From a bacterium (GTDB lineage Bacteria > Armatimonadota > UBA5829), in assembly GCA_021373255.1 (NCBI GenBank), contig JAJFTD010000199.1:64611-128610 (forward strand): a stretch of 64,000 nt of DNA. Direction: 5' to 3'. Both the position numbers and the translations under genes were made by a program. The notes beneath the pieces were generated by a model. It was not told where the DNA came from, did not search any database, and saw only the letters and a program-made list of their open reading frames with translations. This document shows, one piece after another, positions 1 to 11,300 of the stretch (position 1 is its first letter; every line of letters begins with the position of its first letter).

Positions 1-134
1 CTCAGAGGCTCAGCGATCTCTTTTTGCTATGTGCCTATCTGGCATTGCCGTAAACACATGGTTGCTTACGAATGATCCTCTCATCCTGCACAGTGTGGCG
101 CTCCGCGTTTGCGCCAGAACTGGCGCGCTCGGAA

Positions 135-1232
135 TTACCACACATACGGCAGGATAATCGGGTACACAGCCGAGATGAAATTTCCAAATCCTTTTGCGAT
201 TGCCTCACTGCTGGAGAAATCAACATTGTCCTGCTTTATCGGATACTTTGTCTGTGAGCCAATCAAAACCTCATCGGCGGAGCAAGCAAAATCGTTGATC
301 AGTCGTCGTTTCTCCGCCTGCAGCGCAGCCGTTAGGTCGGAGCACAAATCCAGTCGCTTCTCTGCATAAAGCTCGAAATGGGGGCAATACTCGACCTTGC
401 TCCCATGCATGTACTTGGTCGAGATAGAGAACTGCACCCCTATCTTCAGTCCCCACGGGAAAAAGCTGGCGATATCATTCTCGAATCTTACTTTTGTGTA
501 CAGCTTTGACGTTCCACGTAGTGGCTGAGGCAGGTACTGCGGAAGCTTACGATCAACTTCTGCAAATCGCGAGGAGAGATCACGAGACCACACATGCTGA
601 TTCGTCGGCAAAGTATCTGCACAATGAATGCTCGTGCCGCATTTACCACTCCTGAAGATACTCTTGACTCTTGACGTGCCGTCGATCGAGATCATGCCAA
701 TATTCCTGTCGCGCCGACCACGGATCTCCATTATCTGGACTTCGCAGGGATACGCCTTATCACGATCAACCTCAGCCTGCTGCTCGGCTAACTGAGTGCC
801 AATGTCATATACTTGATCATCTACTTGCCATGCGCCAACTACGACGACCAAACTCTTTGGATATGCGTTCAGGTCAATCTCTGAGACGCCCAGTTGTTCT
901 TGAATACTCGGTACGGTGCCCGTTGGATCACAGTAGCGCTTATAATAGGTGCGGTATAGCCTTATCAGGTTGCCGTAGCTCGCGTGCCAATATAGGTGTC
1001 GGCCATATGCCCAAGCTTGCTCGATAAGCGCGTGGTGAGCGATTTTAGTGTTATCCAGTTTACGTTCGAGCTCACAGACTACAAGATTGAGTTTATCGTC
1101 AAGCAGCACCACATCCGCGCGGCCCTCCGGCGTCTTCTTTGTGTCTAGGTCCACAATCTGAACGCGCCTGCCGAACGCCTCGTTGGGATTAAGGTGAACT
1201 AAGTGTTTGAGTGCATCTTCGTGCCAGATCAT
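135..1232 (-). CDS. PD-(D/E)XK nuclease-like protein, end of the defence block
   Basis: Unnamed protein of 365 residues. The first 80 residues carry a nuclease-like signature: D40 in a beta strand (ADVVLL), then E54-L-E56-R-K58 in the next strand (VVCELERK), and a helix with Q72 and Y76 (QAWAY), the QxxxY motif of RecB-like nucleases. The usual ExK is written ELE-RK here, so catalysis is likely but not certain. The rest of the protein has no motif I can name. I chose the ATG at 1232 because an AAAGGAG ribosome site lies 6 bases upstream. An in-frame extension to 1394 would overlap the upstream helicase gene and has no such site. It is the last gene of the co-directional block, about 100 bases behind the PLD-helicase gene. 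A partner role in foreign-DNA degradation is inferred from position. Confidence 0.6.
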   Translation of the reverse strand: MIWHEDALKHLVHLNPNEAFGRRVQIVDLDTKKTPEGRADVVLLDDKLNLVVCELERKLDNTKIAHHALIEQAWAYGRHLYWHASYGNLIRLYRTYYKRYCDPTGTVPSIQEQLGVSEIDLNAYPKSLVVVVGAWQVDDQVYDIGTQLAEQQAEVDRDKAYPCEVQIMEIRGRRDRNIGMISIDGTSRVKSIFRSGKCGTSIHCADTLPTNQHVWSRDLSSRFAEVDRKLPQYLPQPLRGTSKLYTKVRFENDIASFFPWGLKIGVQFSISTKYMHGSKVEYCPHFELYAEKRLDLCSDLTAALQAEKRRLINDFACSADEVLIGSQTKYPIKQDNVDFSSSEAIAKGFGNFISAVYPIILPYVW

Positions 1233-1330
1233 ATCCTTCTCCTTTCTGATTTGATCACGACTCCCGGTTCTTATCTTAGCTAGCGGGCTTAAGAGTGGGG
1301 TATCAGATCCAATTGCCATGGTCCAAACCT

Positions 1331-4300
1331 TCACACCACCATACGGGCTGTCTTGCGCAGCAGTCTCGCGGGCATTGGATGTTGAAGCTTCCACGTGAAA
1401 CTGATGGGCCTGCTTCCAGAGTGGCTCAAGTAATCCGATGGACCGAGGAAGTAATATGGCGCGGACAAACCGTTGATGCTTTTATGCTCCCGCACGAAAA
1501 GCAGAATCGTATTCCCGCGCTGTATATGCTCGATGTAGCGGCGCCCGGTGGGTGAATCTTCAGATGTTGTGCTCTGCGATTGCCAGTGGAATAGCGTATT
1601 GCTAATGGCGTAGTCCTCGTACATTGTCGTAGGTGAGTATTCGGTCTCAGTCTTATTCAGCGTAATAAGAAACACATCCGCACGAATCTCAGGCAAATGC
1701 AGAACACCCTCACGCATCTCCCTTTGATCGTGAAGCGTCCAGTGTCCCAGTCCAGCCAGGATTTCGTCGCGAGTATACTCGGCGTGCAGCGTAAGCGGGC
1801 ATAGGAAAGGCAATTCGACACCGGGAGCGACAGAATCGATCCGTCCGAGTCTATACTCAAGCAGTTGCACGAGTTCTCCGATAAGGATAGGATTGGCCTC
1901 CAACTTCCTGATCCCCTCGGTGATCATCTCTAACCCAGAATTCTTGCCCCAGATTGTGAAGTCCATCATCAGGATCAGGCGACGTGCAATCTCATCAAGC
2001 TCGTCATCGCGATCCACGGGTGTGGCCTGCTTGAGCATCTCAAGCAGCCTTCTGATCTGGCCGGCGTCACCAATATGCTCTATCCGCCTCAGTCCTTTCG
2101 TGATGCGCTCCTCGTCCGGTTCCGAAAAATCCTGCGCTATTCCTGCCTCGACGCACAGTCTCGACCAAGATACGCCTCGGCGATAGATATCCTCTGGCTC
2201 CAGCCGGTAGAACTCCAGGAATTCCCCAAACGAAGGAACTCGGCCCCAACGATCAACAAGGTCTGCAATCTCCTGAACAAGGTAGCTTCTTGTGCCAAGT
2301 AAGCTCTGGCGGATATTTCGGAGTATATGCTGCTTTGCGATACGCTCCAGATGGATTGAGCAGCCGGCAGGCAGATGGGGAAATCCATTCTCCACCTGAT
2401 CAGCTACGGACCGCGACGGATCATCAATAAGAGCGCGGTAGCGGACATCGAACCGAAACTTCCTGTGTGCTTGTCCAATGAAATCGAGTACTGTTAAGCA
2501 GTCCTTACCATCGCTGTGGCGGAGCCCTCGTCCGAGCTGCTGAAGGAACACTGTAAGGCTCTCAGTTGGTCGCAAAAATAGGACCGTGTCTACTTCTGGA
2601 ATGTCGACTCCTTCATTGTATAGGTCCACTGTAAAGATGAAGTTGATCTCCCGATCCAAGAGCCGCTTCTGCACAGTATTCCTGGATTGTCTATTCGACT
2701 CAGCAGAGAGTGACTCTGCAGGTATTCCAGCCTGTCGAAACTTCTCGGCCATATACTCCGCATGTGCTATGCTCACGCAGAACCCAAGCCCGCGGGTCTG
2801 TCGTGGATCTAACAGGATCTCCGACACTTTCTGAATCACCAAGTCTGCTCTAAGGTCGTTTCCGGTGAAGATAGTGTTGAGTTCATCGAGCCGGTAACCT
2901 CCGCGTTGCCAGGCAAGTCCACTCAAGTCCACCGAATCAGAGATACCGAAATACTGGAATGGGCACAGGAGCTTCCTGTTGATCGCATCCGGCAGCCGGA
3001 TTTCAGCACTCATATGGCCATTGAAGTATCGGAGGACATCGATGCCGTCCGTCCGTTCTGGGGTGGCTGTCAGCCCGAGGAGGACTCTCGGACGGATGTG
3101 TTTCAGGAGACGTCCGTAGCTGGCCGCGGCGGCGTGATGAAACTCGTCTACCACTACGTAATCGTGGTAATCCGCGGGCAGCGTTTCCCAAAGTCGCTGC
3201 GCATTGTAGCTCTGGATCGATACAAAAACGTGATCCAAGTTATCAGGGCGGCTCTGACCAACCAGCTTATCGCCGAAATTCTGATCACGAAGTACGTGCC
3301 GGAACGTGTGAAGGCTCTGTGTTAGGATCTCCTCTCGATGGGCCACAAATAGCAACCGAGGCCTGTTGCCGTCCCGGCCCCCGCACCAATGCTTGTAGTC
3401 GAATGCCGCTATCATTGTCTTCCCGGTGCCGGTTGCCGCAACTACCAGATGGCGGTCTCTATAATGCACTTCACGCTCGGCCTCCAGTTGGTCGAGAATC
3501 TCTTGTTGGAATGGATATGGCCGCAGATCGAAGTTAACAGCGAACCCATTCTCCTCAGCTCCCCCGCGCTCGCTCTGCAATGCTTCGTGTAGTCGAGGGC
3601 GTTCTTCTTCCGAATAGGACACAAATTCCGCATCGTTCCAGTAGGTCTCAAAGGCTGCAGTCACCTTTTCCCAGAGATGTAACGACTCATACTGGCTCAC
3701 CTTCACATTCCATTCTAGGCCCTCCGTGAGCGCTGGTCGCGACAGATTGGCGGAACCGATATAGGCGGTGCCAAATTCTGTCTTCCGATGGAAAGTGTAA
3801 GCTTTGGCATGCAGGCGTGTCCTTCTCGTGTCATAGGACACCTTCACCTCGGTGTTCGGGAGCTTTCGCAGGAACTCAATCGCCTTCAGTTCCGTTGCAC
3901 CCAGGTAGCTTGTCGTAATAACACGGAGCAGTGCCCCGGTCTTAGCCGTGAACTCCCGAAGCTCATCTTCGAGCATTCGAATGCCGCTCCATTTGATGAA
4001 CGAGCAGAGGATATCGATGCGGGAAGCTGTGCGTATCTCTTTCTTGATCTGTGACTCAAAACTCGGGTCCAAGCGGGTGCCTGTCAGGATACATCCTTGT
4101 GAGATCGGAGTATCAGGCCGTTCGGGATAGACAGGGGGCAAGGCGCGTTCATCCAGAACGTACAGGAGGCGTCTTGCGTCGGGCATCACGGAGGCTGGAT
4201 CTAACTCGATGCCGTCACGATCTGCAGCTGAGAGCTGTTTGATGATCCGATTGCAGATATCCACCTGCCTGGACAGTTTCTCTGGTCCTGTAATACCCCT

Positions 4301-4492
4301 GAGCTTACTGCCGATGACATGCTGAAGATACTCCGATAGCACATTATGGCTTTCACCATCATCAAGGATCTCCGTCCTTATCAGTGATGGATCCATCTGC
4401 GACATCGATTCGTGAATGAGCTGGTCAACTATTTGTTCATAAAGTCCTGGTTTCAGCAACGAATCCGCCTCTGCGAGCTTGGCTAAATGCAT
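1331..4492 (-). CDS. PLD-fold nuclease / DEAD-box helicase fusion (DUF3427 type)
   Basis: Large helicase of about 1053 residues. The N-terminal third holds a phospholipase-D-type nuclease fold, seen as the H-x-K motif in LHAKAYTF followed by GSANLS. The middle is an SF2 helicase: Walker A in AATGTGKT, Walker B as DEFHH, motif III-like LTATPERTDG, and a C-terminal helicase lobe with GRGLRHSDG. The C-terminal third resembles the DUF3427 region that ends this family. Such proteins are known as ATP-dependent DNA helicase-nucleases, often found in defence islands. The start is uncertain. ATG 4492 is given, but an in-frame GTG lies at 4507 and neither has a clear ribosome site. A well-placed GTG at 4528 is cut off by an in-frame TAG (see findings). 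It sits between addA-like and the terminal nuclease gene and may be expressed with both. Confidence 0.85.
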   Translation of the reverse strand: MHLAKLAEADSLLKPGLYEQIVDQLIHESMSQMDPSLIRTEILDDGESHNVLSEYLQHVIGSKLRGITGPEKLSRQVDICNRIIKQLSAADRDGIELDPASVMPDARRLLYVLDERALPPVYPERPDTPISQGCILTGTRLDPSFESQIKKEIRTASRIDILCSFIKWSGIRMLEDELREFTAKTGALLRVITTSYLGATELKAIEFLRKLPNTEVKVSYDTRRTRLHAKAYTFHRKTEFGTAYIGSANLSRPALTEGLEWNVKVSQYESLHLWEKVTAAFETYWNDAEFVSYSEEERPRLHEALQSERGGAEENGFAVNFDLRPYPFQQEILDQLEAEREVHYRDRHLVVAATGTGKTMIAAFDYKHWCGGRDGNRPRLLFVAHREEILTQSLHTFRHVLRDQNFGDKLVGQSRPDNLDHVFVSIQSYNAQRLWETLPADYHDYVVVDEFHHAAAASYGRLLKHIRPRVLLGLTATPERTDGIDVLRYFNGHMSAEIRLPDAINRKLLCPFQYFGISDSVDLSGLAWQRGGYRLDELNTIFTGNDLRADLVIQKVSEILLDPRQTRGLGFCVSIAHAEYMAEKFRQAGIPAESLSAESNRQSRNTVQKRLLDREINFIFTVDLYNEGVDIPEVDTVLFLRPTESLTVFLQQLGRGLRHSDGKDCLTVLDFIGQAHRKFRFDVRYRALIDDPSRSVADQVENGFPHLPAGCSIHLERIAKQHILRNIRQSLLGTRSYLVQEIADLVDRWGRVPSFGEFLEFYRLEPEDIYRRGVSWSRLCVEAGIAQDFSEPDEERITKGLRRIEHIGDAGQIRRLLEMLKQATPVDRDDELDEIARRLILMMDFTIWGKNSGLEMITEGIRKLEANPILIGELVQLLEYRLGRIDSVAPGVELPFLCPLTLHAEYTRDEILAGLGHWTLHDQREMREGVLHLPEIRADVFLITLNKTETEYSPTTMYEDYAISNTLFHWQSQSTTSEDSPTGRRYIEHIQRGNTILLFVREHKSINGLSAPYYFLGPSDYLSHSGSRPISFTWKLQHPMPARLLRKTARMVV

Positions 4493-4717
4493 GTATGCCA
4501 GCAACACCTATTTTTTCGCCGTGCACACTGTTAACTCCTGTGTTTCAAAGTCTGTGCAGAGCGGTAACACGCGCACGTCAGCTCGTCATTCATATTGGCC
4601 TGCAACAGGGCGGCTTAGGGAATGCGGGTGACAAATTTCACTGCTTGTTTCATCTGGTCTTCTAGCCACATATCAGAGTGTCTCCGTTTCACGCTCGCCA
4701 CTGCAAATACCTACGTC

Positions 4718-7700
4718 TCACGAGCTTGCACCGACGCCTTGCTCTCTACATAACTTGTCTTTGTAGCCACACCAGTGACATTCCCTGCCGACGCTGCAAC
4801 CGAACGCTCTGCTTCTCACCCCACCAGCGACCTGATGAAGCAGAGCTTCAGTATCTTTAAGAAGCTCGCTGTCTACCTCAAGCGAATAGTCAGTGCCACC
4901 GCCAAGACTGATCAAGGCCACCTCTTTCGGCCTCACGCCCACGCATTTCTCCACTGCCAATGCATACATGCCGATTTGCTGTTTATATCGAGCGCTGTCC
5001 GAGCCTGATCCAGTCTTGTAGTCCACCACAATCCAGTCAGCTTCATCTTTGATCAGAAGATCGATGCGACCGACTATGTTGCAGATGTCGAGCCTAGCGT
5101 TAAAAGGCGTTTCCTGCATTCGAATCTCTGCATAAACAATGCGACTGAGCCATGGTGATGTCAGTAGTTTTGTGCACGATTCCAACGCAGCAGCACGCAT
5201 CCGCGGGTCTTGAAGCTCTGCGAGGTGCTCGAGCTGTGGGGACAAATCTAACGCAAAATCCACTGAGCCCAGCATCTGGTGAACAGCAAGGCCAAGATCA
5301 GCGGATGATTTGTTGTCAGTCTCATCACTGCTGTAGTCACGCGTCGGAACTGACTCATCGATCCCCAGAACCCATCTCAGCTGATACTTCCGTGGGCACG
5401 CAATGTAGTCCAAGATTCTCGTCACTGAAAGAACCACTGGAGTGCTACAAGTGGGACGCCGGGAGAAACACCGCTCTATTATCTCCCTCCCTGCATCAGA
5501 CTCCTCGGCAGACAGCTTATCGCCAGCCATGAGTATCTCTGGATAAGCCTGAAAAACTGACGGAGTCGACGTGTCGGCACATCTGGATACGCCGTTACCT
5601 GCGCTCAGAAAAACGGGTATATCACCCGCACTTAGAGTGCAACCGCTGATCCCGGGGTGCGAAGCGATGCTGAACGCTTTTTCTAGCCAGCCAGACCATG
5701 AGCCCACCTCGGAGTATGAGCCCTTCGCTGCCGCGCTGCCCTTGAAATCACTTGCTCCGCAGAGCACGAGCAATTCTTCGGCCCGTGTGGCAGCCACATA
5801 AAGCAGTCGTTTTTCTTCCTTGATGTCTTTCTGCTTCAAGGCGTCTGAGACCATCTTGTGGGCGCCAGTGGCCACCAACTCATCGGTCAAAGGGTTTCGG
5901 AGCTTGCAGGCAATGCCAGCATTCTTGTCGACCACGAATGTATCTGAGTCGCCGGCCTTGATGCTGCGCGAACAATCAGCTACGAAAACAACGGGGGCCT
6001 GGAGCCCTTTTGCCTTATGGACTGTCATCAACCGAACAACCGGGCTTTCCTCAGTCTCTGTTGGTGCTTCGCCCTCCCTGTCAGCCATAACCACCAGGTT
6101 CTCTATGTGCCGGATAAAGTCAGATAATGAGAAGATGCCCCTGGATTCGAACGCCTCTGCTACTCCCATTAGTTTGCGGATATTCGCATACTTGCGCCTG
6201 CCGTTTTCCGACGCGAGCAACTTGAGCTCATAACGTGTTTGCTTCAAACCCGCATCCAGAAGTCGAGTTATCTGGCTTTCAGAACGGATCGAGTGCAGGA
6301 GCCGCATGGTCTCACGAAACTCAGTCAGCTTACCTCTGTCGATGTCATTCAAGCTGGTAAGCTTCTCCAGGTTTTCAAGTGAGCTGAACAGCTTTCCAAT
6401 GAAGCGGTTCCTGGGTGGTATGTCCGTTTCCTCATCCAGGTCGCGATCATCAATTGATGGCATTTCATCATGATCTCGGGTGAGCCACCACAGTGCGTCC
6501 GCAGAGACAGCAACCATGGGCGATCTGAGAACCGAAGCCATTGCGACATCGTTGAGCGGATTATCTATGATCTTAAGTAGGCTAAGTATGTCTTGGACCT
6601 CGTGCGTCGAGTAGAACCCGCGCCCACTCACAACATAGTACTCAATCCCGGCCTCACGCAGTGCCCGTTCGTAGAGAGCAATATGTTTGGTGGAACGGAA
6701 TAAAAGCATAATGTCGCCGGGCTGCAAAGGCCTGGAAGAATCGCTTCCTTTCTTCTTGGTAATATGAAGTGAAGGATTGCCATTTCTGCCCAGAAGATCG
6801 TTGATACGGTTAGCGATGGCCCGCGCCTCAATGAGTCTGGCCTGGTCTATCCCAGAATCTTTGGGCACGAACAGCAGCTCTACTTCAGGCCCCTCCTTGT
6901 CGTGGAAGCTGCCCTCGCAAACCAACTGCTCAAACTCGAAGTCCCTATCTTCGGTCCAAACCTGCTGGAAGAACCAATTGACGAAGCCGATGATATCGTT
7001 TCGGCTGCGGAAGTTCTCAACAAATGCCAGCGGCTTTCCTTTTCCATCTTGCTTCATAGACTCGTGATGATCAACAAAAACAGAAACGTCGCTGTGAATG
7101 AAGCTGAAGATGGATTGCTTGAAATCGCCGACAGTGAAGAGCCTATCAGGCCTGCATACAGCATCAATAATGCCCTTCTGGAGTGAGTTTGTATCCTGGA
7201 ACTCGTCCATCACGACGAACTTGAACTTGTCTTCGTACTCCAACGCAGTCTGAGTCCGGCCGCCGTCATTTCCCAAGAGCAAAGCGCGAGTCGTAAGCAA
7301 GAGGTCGTCGAAGTCCAAGACTCCCACTCGGTGCTTCGCCTCTGCATACTCGCGCTGGAAATCGGCTGTGATGGCTTTCAGGCAATCGGCGTAGTAGACA
7401 CCCATTGGAGAGATGAGCGAACTCAGGAACGCTTTGGCGGCTTCCTTTGCCGGCTTTATAAGCTGCTCTTTTACATCCTTTCCTCCGACCCGATTGTCAA
7501 CGAAATCCACCGCAAGCGAAAGCTCTTCGTACTGGTCCCAGTCGAAGTCAGCTGTATATTTTGCTAGGTCGTCCGACTGCAGCACTGCAAGTGCCTGTTG
7601 CAAGTTAACCTTGAGGCTAGGGAAGCGGGGTGCAAAATCCGCAAGTTGCTCATCCAGTTTCCCGCCAAATGAGCCCAATCTAGCAAGGATCGTCCCCATC

Positions 7701-8317
7701 AGCTCGATGTAATCGCTAAACGATTGCTTTGCATCTTCATCGGCCAGGATTGCAGTTGGCAGATTTCTAATGCTTTGGCCCAGGCTGCACAAGTGGCCAT
7801 GCAGCTTCTTGACACTCGAAGAGATTGTGCTCTTTCCGAGTGCAAGAACGACATCAACATAAGCCGCATTGCCGGCAGCATATCCATCGGCAATGAGATC
7901 ATCGAGCACGCTGTCTTTCAGAGTCTCGGCTTCAGCGTCGGTGAGCATACCAAACTTCGGATCGATACCCGCTTCGAAAGCGTTCTCCCGAAGAACCCTG
8001 GCAGCAAAAGAGTGTATCGTGCCGATATAGGCAGACTCTACATTCCGCCTTGCCTCTTCAAACCTGCGATCACCTGTGTCGCGGAAGCGCTGATCGAACC
8101 TGCGGACGATGCGCTGCTTCATTTCCTTGGCAGCTTTTTCGGTGAATGTGACGGTAAGTATCTCATCAACATCAGCTTTGCCTTGCTCGACGATGTTGCA
8201 GAAGCGATGGACCAACACTTCCGTCTTGCCTGCGCCTGCACCAGCAGAGACCGATACGTTCTGATCCAACGTATTAATGGCTAATTGCTGTTGCTCGGTA
8301 AAAATTATCCCGCTCAT
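4718..8317 (-). CDS. addA: AddA-like UvrD-family helicase with RecB-type nuclease domain
   Basis: Protein of 1199 residues matching the AddA subunit of the AddAB double-strand-break resection complex. It has a Q-motif (FTEQQQ), Walker A GAGAGKT at residues 26-32, Walker B DEFQDTN, motif V in TVHKAKG and motif VI in YVAATRAEE. The C-terminal 230 residues are a RecB-type nuclease, with GRID, VDYKTG and a Q-x3-Y helix (QQIGMY). Unusually for AddA it also has four cysteines in the layout of an Fe-S nuclease: one in the IACPRK segment, then C-x2-C-x6-C near the end. Its ATG overlaps the addB-like stop by 4 bases (ATGA), so the two subunits are translationally coupled. In the family the complex unwinds and degrades DNA ends and can destroy phage DNA. 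Whether this copy is the housekeeping enzyme or an island-specific one cannot be told from the window. Confidence 0.88.
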   Translation of the reverse strand: MSGIIFTEQQQLAINTLDQNVSVSAGAGAGKTEVLVHRFCNIVEQGKADVDEILTVTFTEKAAKEMKQRIVRRFDQRFRDTGDRRFEEARRNVESAYIGTIHSFAARVLRENAFEAGIDPKFGMLTDAEAETLKDSVLDDLIADGYAAGNAAYVDVVLALGKSTISSSVKKLHGHLCSLGQSIRNLPTAILADEDAKQSFSDYIELMGTILARLGSFGGKLDEQLADFAPRFPSLKVNLQQALAVLQSDDLAKYTADFDWDQYEELSLAVDFVDNRVGGKDVKEQLIKPAKEAAKAFLSSLISPMGVYYADCLKAITADFQREYAEAKHRVGVLDFDDLLLTTRALLLGNDGGRTQTALEYEDKFKFVVMDEFQDTNSLQKGIIDAVCRPDRLFTVGDFKQSIFSFIHSDVSVFVDHHESMKQDGKGKPLAFVENFRSRNDIIGFVNWFFQQVWTEDRDFEFEQLVCEGSFHDKEGPEVELLFVPKDSGIDQARLIEARAIANRINDLLGRNGNPSLHITKKKGSDSSRPLQPGDIMLLFRSTKHIALYERALREAGIEYYVVSGRGFYSTHEVQDILSLLKIIDNPLNDVAMASVLRSPMVAVSADALWWLTRDHDEMPSIDDRDLDEETDIPPRNRFIGKLFSSLENLEKLTSLNDIDRGKLTEFRETMRLLHSIRSESQITRLLDAGLKQTRYELKLLASENGRRKYANIRKLMGVAEAFESRGIFSLSDFIRHIENLVVMADREGEAPTETEESPVVRLMTVHKAKGLQAPVVFVADCSRSIKAGDSDTFVVDKNAGIACKLRNPLTDELVATGAHKMVSDALKQKDIKEEKRLLYVAATRAEELLVLCGASDFKGSAAAKGSYSEVGSWSGWLEKAFSIASHPGISGCTLSAGDIPVFLSAGNGVSRCADTSTPSVFQAYPEILMAGDKLSAEESDAGREIIERCFSRRPTCSTPVVLSVTRILDYIACPRKYQLRWVLGIDESVPTRDYSSDETDNKSSADLGLAVHQMLGSVDFALDLSPQLEHLAELQDPRMRAAALESCTKLLTSPWLSRIVYAEIRMQETPFNARLDICNIVGRIDLLIKDEADWIVVDYKTGSGSDSARYKQQIGMYALAVEKCVGVRPKEVALISLGGGTDYSLEVDSELLKDTEALLHQVAGGVRSRAFGCSVGRECHWCGYKDKLCREQGVGASS

Positions 8318-11300
8318 GGTTCCACCTCTTCACTCACGCTGTCGTTCCCTGCTTGTGCCGCTTCTTTCTGCATCAGCAGCTTATAGCTATCGATTCTGCA
8401 CACTCCACCAAACGAGCAATAGTCCTTGCATTCCTTCGGCTCGATGCATATCCTGCCTGACCTGATGTCCTGTGCAAGTTCAGTCACCAGCTGCTCGCAC
8501 TTCCGAAGCTTATCCGCAAACTCAGCGTCGCTGAAGACTCTGTTTCTCTTCGTTATGCCGGTGGAATCGGTGTAGTAACCCTCAGGAGCCCATGTCTTGA
8601 TCGGCCGATATTCCGTTCCGGCAGGAACCAGACCGAAGACTTCCCGCAGAGCTAGCGCATAGACCATTGCCTGGAGTGTGATCCCATCCTCAAACTTCGT
8701 GATCTTCGTTGAGGTTCCAAGCTTGTAATCGATGACCAAGGCGCCGCTGGATGAGATATCGACTCGGTCCATCCGTCCACCTACCGAGAATCGGAATCCA
8801 TCGTCTGACGTGATAACCAATGGCTGATCCGTGGACATGGGGTCGCGGGGCCGGTCATCGCGAGCACAAAACCCGAACTCTAGCTCGAAATGCTTGGGCA
8901 CAAAACCATCCCAGCCTTTCTTGATCTCAGCCGTGACATACCGTCTGATGTAAGCCCGAAGATTGTGCAACTGCAAATCAGACTCGTGTGCGGGCAGTTG
9001 CGAGAGCCTGGAACTCCGGGCAAACTCGTCATCAAGTATGGCCAGAGCAGCTTGAACGGTGGACTCTGCATCAAGTTCCCGAACTCTGAGGCCATCCCCA
9101 TACTCGGATCGTAGTTGGATGAAGAGCCGGCGAAGCGTTTCGTGCAGAATTCCACCGAAATCAAGTGCGCCGACCTCTTCGCGGATGGGTTCCAAACTGA
9201 GCGTGCTCTGACAGAAATGCATGAACGGGCAGGAAGCATAAGCCTCAAGTTCAGTGCATCGGTAAACCCGCTCAGTCTCTAGAAGATACACGAGCAAGCG
9301 CGGGTCCGATAAGAACGCGTCACTCTCTTGGCAGTCTCTGAATACTCGACCTAGAATCATCCGTCTGGATGCAGGCAGTCCGTTGTAAATGGCGGATGCT
9401 ACATCTGATGCATTAGCAGATTGAGATAGTGAATGTACCACAGCTCTCTCTAGGGATGCTTCGCTACATGCGTCGGCAATGTCCGGCACAACACTGGATA
9501 CGTCTCTACGCACCCGGGTGAGAGGATCTGCGAATAGCTTTGCGGCCTCCTCAACATAGAATGAGGGAAGACTATCTTTTGCAGTCTCATCGGACAGAGG
9601 ATAGCACAAGTACAGCTTGTCATCGGTTGCGGCAATAGCTGAGTGGAAAAGGAGTCGTTCGGTGTTTTGCTGTGGCAAGCGCATCCTGAGGTCGTGTCCG
9701 AGGTGCTTGCACAGCACAAAACGTTCTCGGTCACGCAGGAACGACTCCTCACGGATCTGTCTTGGGAAGGCTTTCTCAAGTAAGCCAACAACAAACACGG
9801 TCATAAAGTGCCTGCCATTAATGGCATTTACGGAAATCAGCTGAACGGAGTTTTTCACCTGCGCTGGGATTTGGTATTCGCTTCTGGTGACGGCGCCTTC
9901 CAGCAGACCCAGAAGCCTGCTGGAATTAATATCGATATCGATCAGGCGGGTGGCACCTATCAGGTCATCGAGTATCCCACGAAGCGCTTTGTCGGCAGCC
10001 GAATCTTGAGCAAGACACTGGTCATCACTAATGCGCCAACTGAAAGAATCTAGAAGTGCACTCACTGCTTTCACAGTCTCTTCTGTCGAGTTGGCATTCT
10101 GCAAAGAGTCTTCGAAGTCAGCAAATGGCTGCAGGACCGTCTTTCGGAATTCTAAGGTCGAGTCACCATTGCTCCATTGGCGAAGCCAGTTCTCGCGACC
10201 ACTGGTAGTCCCAGCTTGCTTGGCATCTACCTCGACTTTGCACGCAGCTGCCAGATCCGCGGTAACCATCTCGGACTTCAGTATTCGAAGCACATCGTCA
10301 CGCTGCCAGGAGTTTCGAACCAAGTTGATACCGGTCACTAAGAGTCGGGCTACCGTTGTCTCGGTTAAAGGCTGATTGCTCTGAGAAACAGGAATATGGT
10401 AGTCAGCAAATATCCTGCATATGCGTCGCCGGTAGGAGCCAATATCGCGACAGGTAATCGCAATGTCACCAAACGCACAATCGCCGTGCCATACGAGCTT
10501 GTGTATCTCCTCGGCAACCAGCTCGATCTCAATTGTTGGGTCACCACCTTCAAGAATGATGACTGAGTCATTGGGTTGTGACGGATCGGATGTGCTTCGG
10601 AAGATCGAAGACTCCAGACGCGCTAGTGCTGACTCATTAGCTTTCTTACGCTGAAGACGTATCTCGCTGGCACCCAATTCCAGAAGGAACTTGTGCGTGT
10701 CCTCTACTGCGCTGAACACTTCTGGCCGGTTGGGCTCAAATGGAAGCGTCACAATTACTTCCGGAACCCGCGAAGCAATGATCGAAAGGAATTCCCGCTG
10801 AACGCCATTGAGGTCATTGAACCCATCGAAGATGACCAGTTCCAACTCCGTCGGAATGCTGGGCCCTTTCGCGATCTCAAGAGCACGCCACATAAGACCT
10901 TCGCGGTCGTGCAGATTGTTGTGCTCGAGGATATCCTTCTGATAGCGAGTATACAGTGCAGCGAGTTCCGCAACCTTGTTGACGGACGTTGAACTGAGCT
11001 CTGATCCGCACTTGGAGAGTGCATCGGTCAGTTCTTCTGGTGTCACGAGGGAAGTTTTGAGTTCGCCGATGATCTCATCAAGAGCTTCAATAAAGCCAGG
11101 GTAAGTAGCAGATTTAGCAAAGTAACTGAGCTCCATCCCTTGCACAAGACTCTCAAGCATCAGGCCCTTCTGGATATCTGAGATGAGCCTGCCGGATAAT
11201 CCCAACCGTGAAATAAACTCGTCAGCAAAGCTGTAGAACGTGCAAACCACATTTCCCAGTATGCCTGAGAGGCCGATCTTTTCCAAAACGCAGGATTCGA

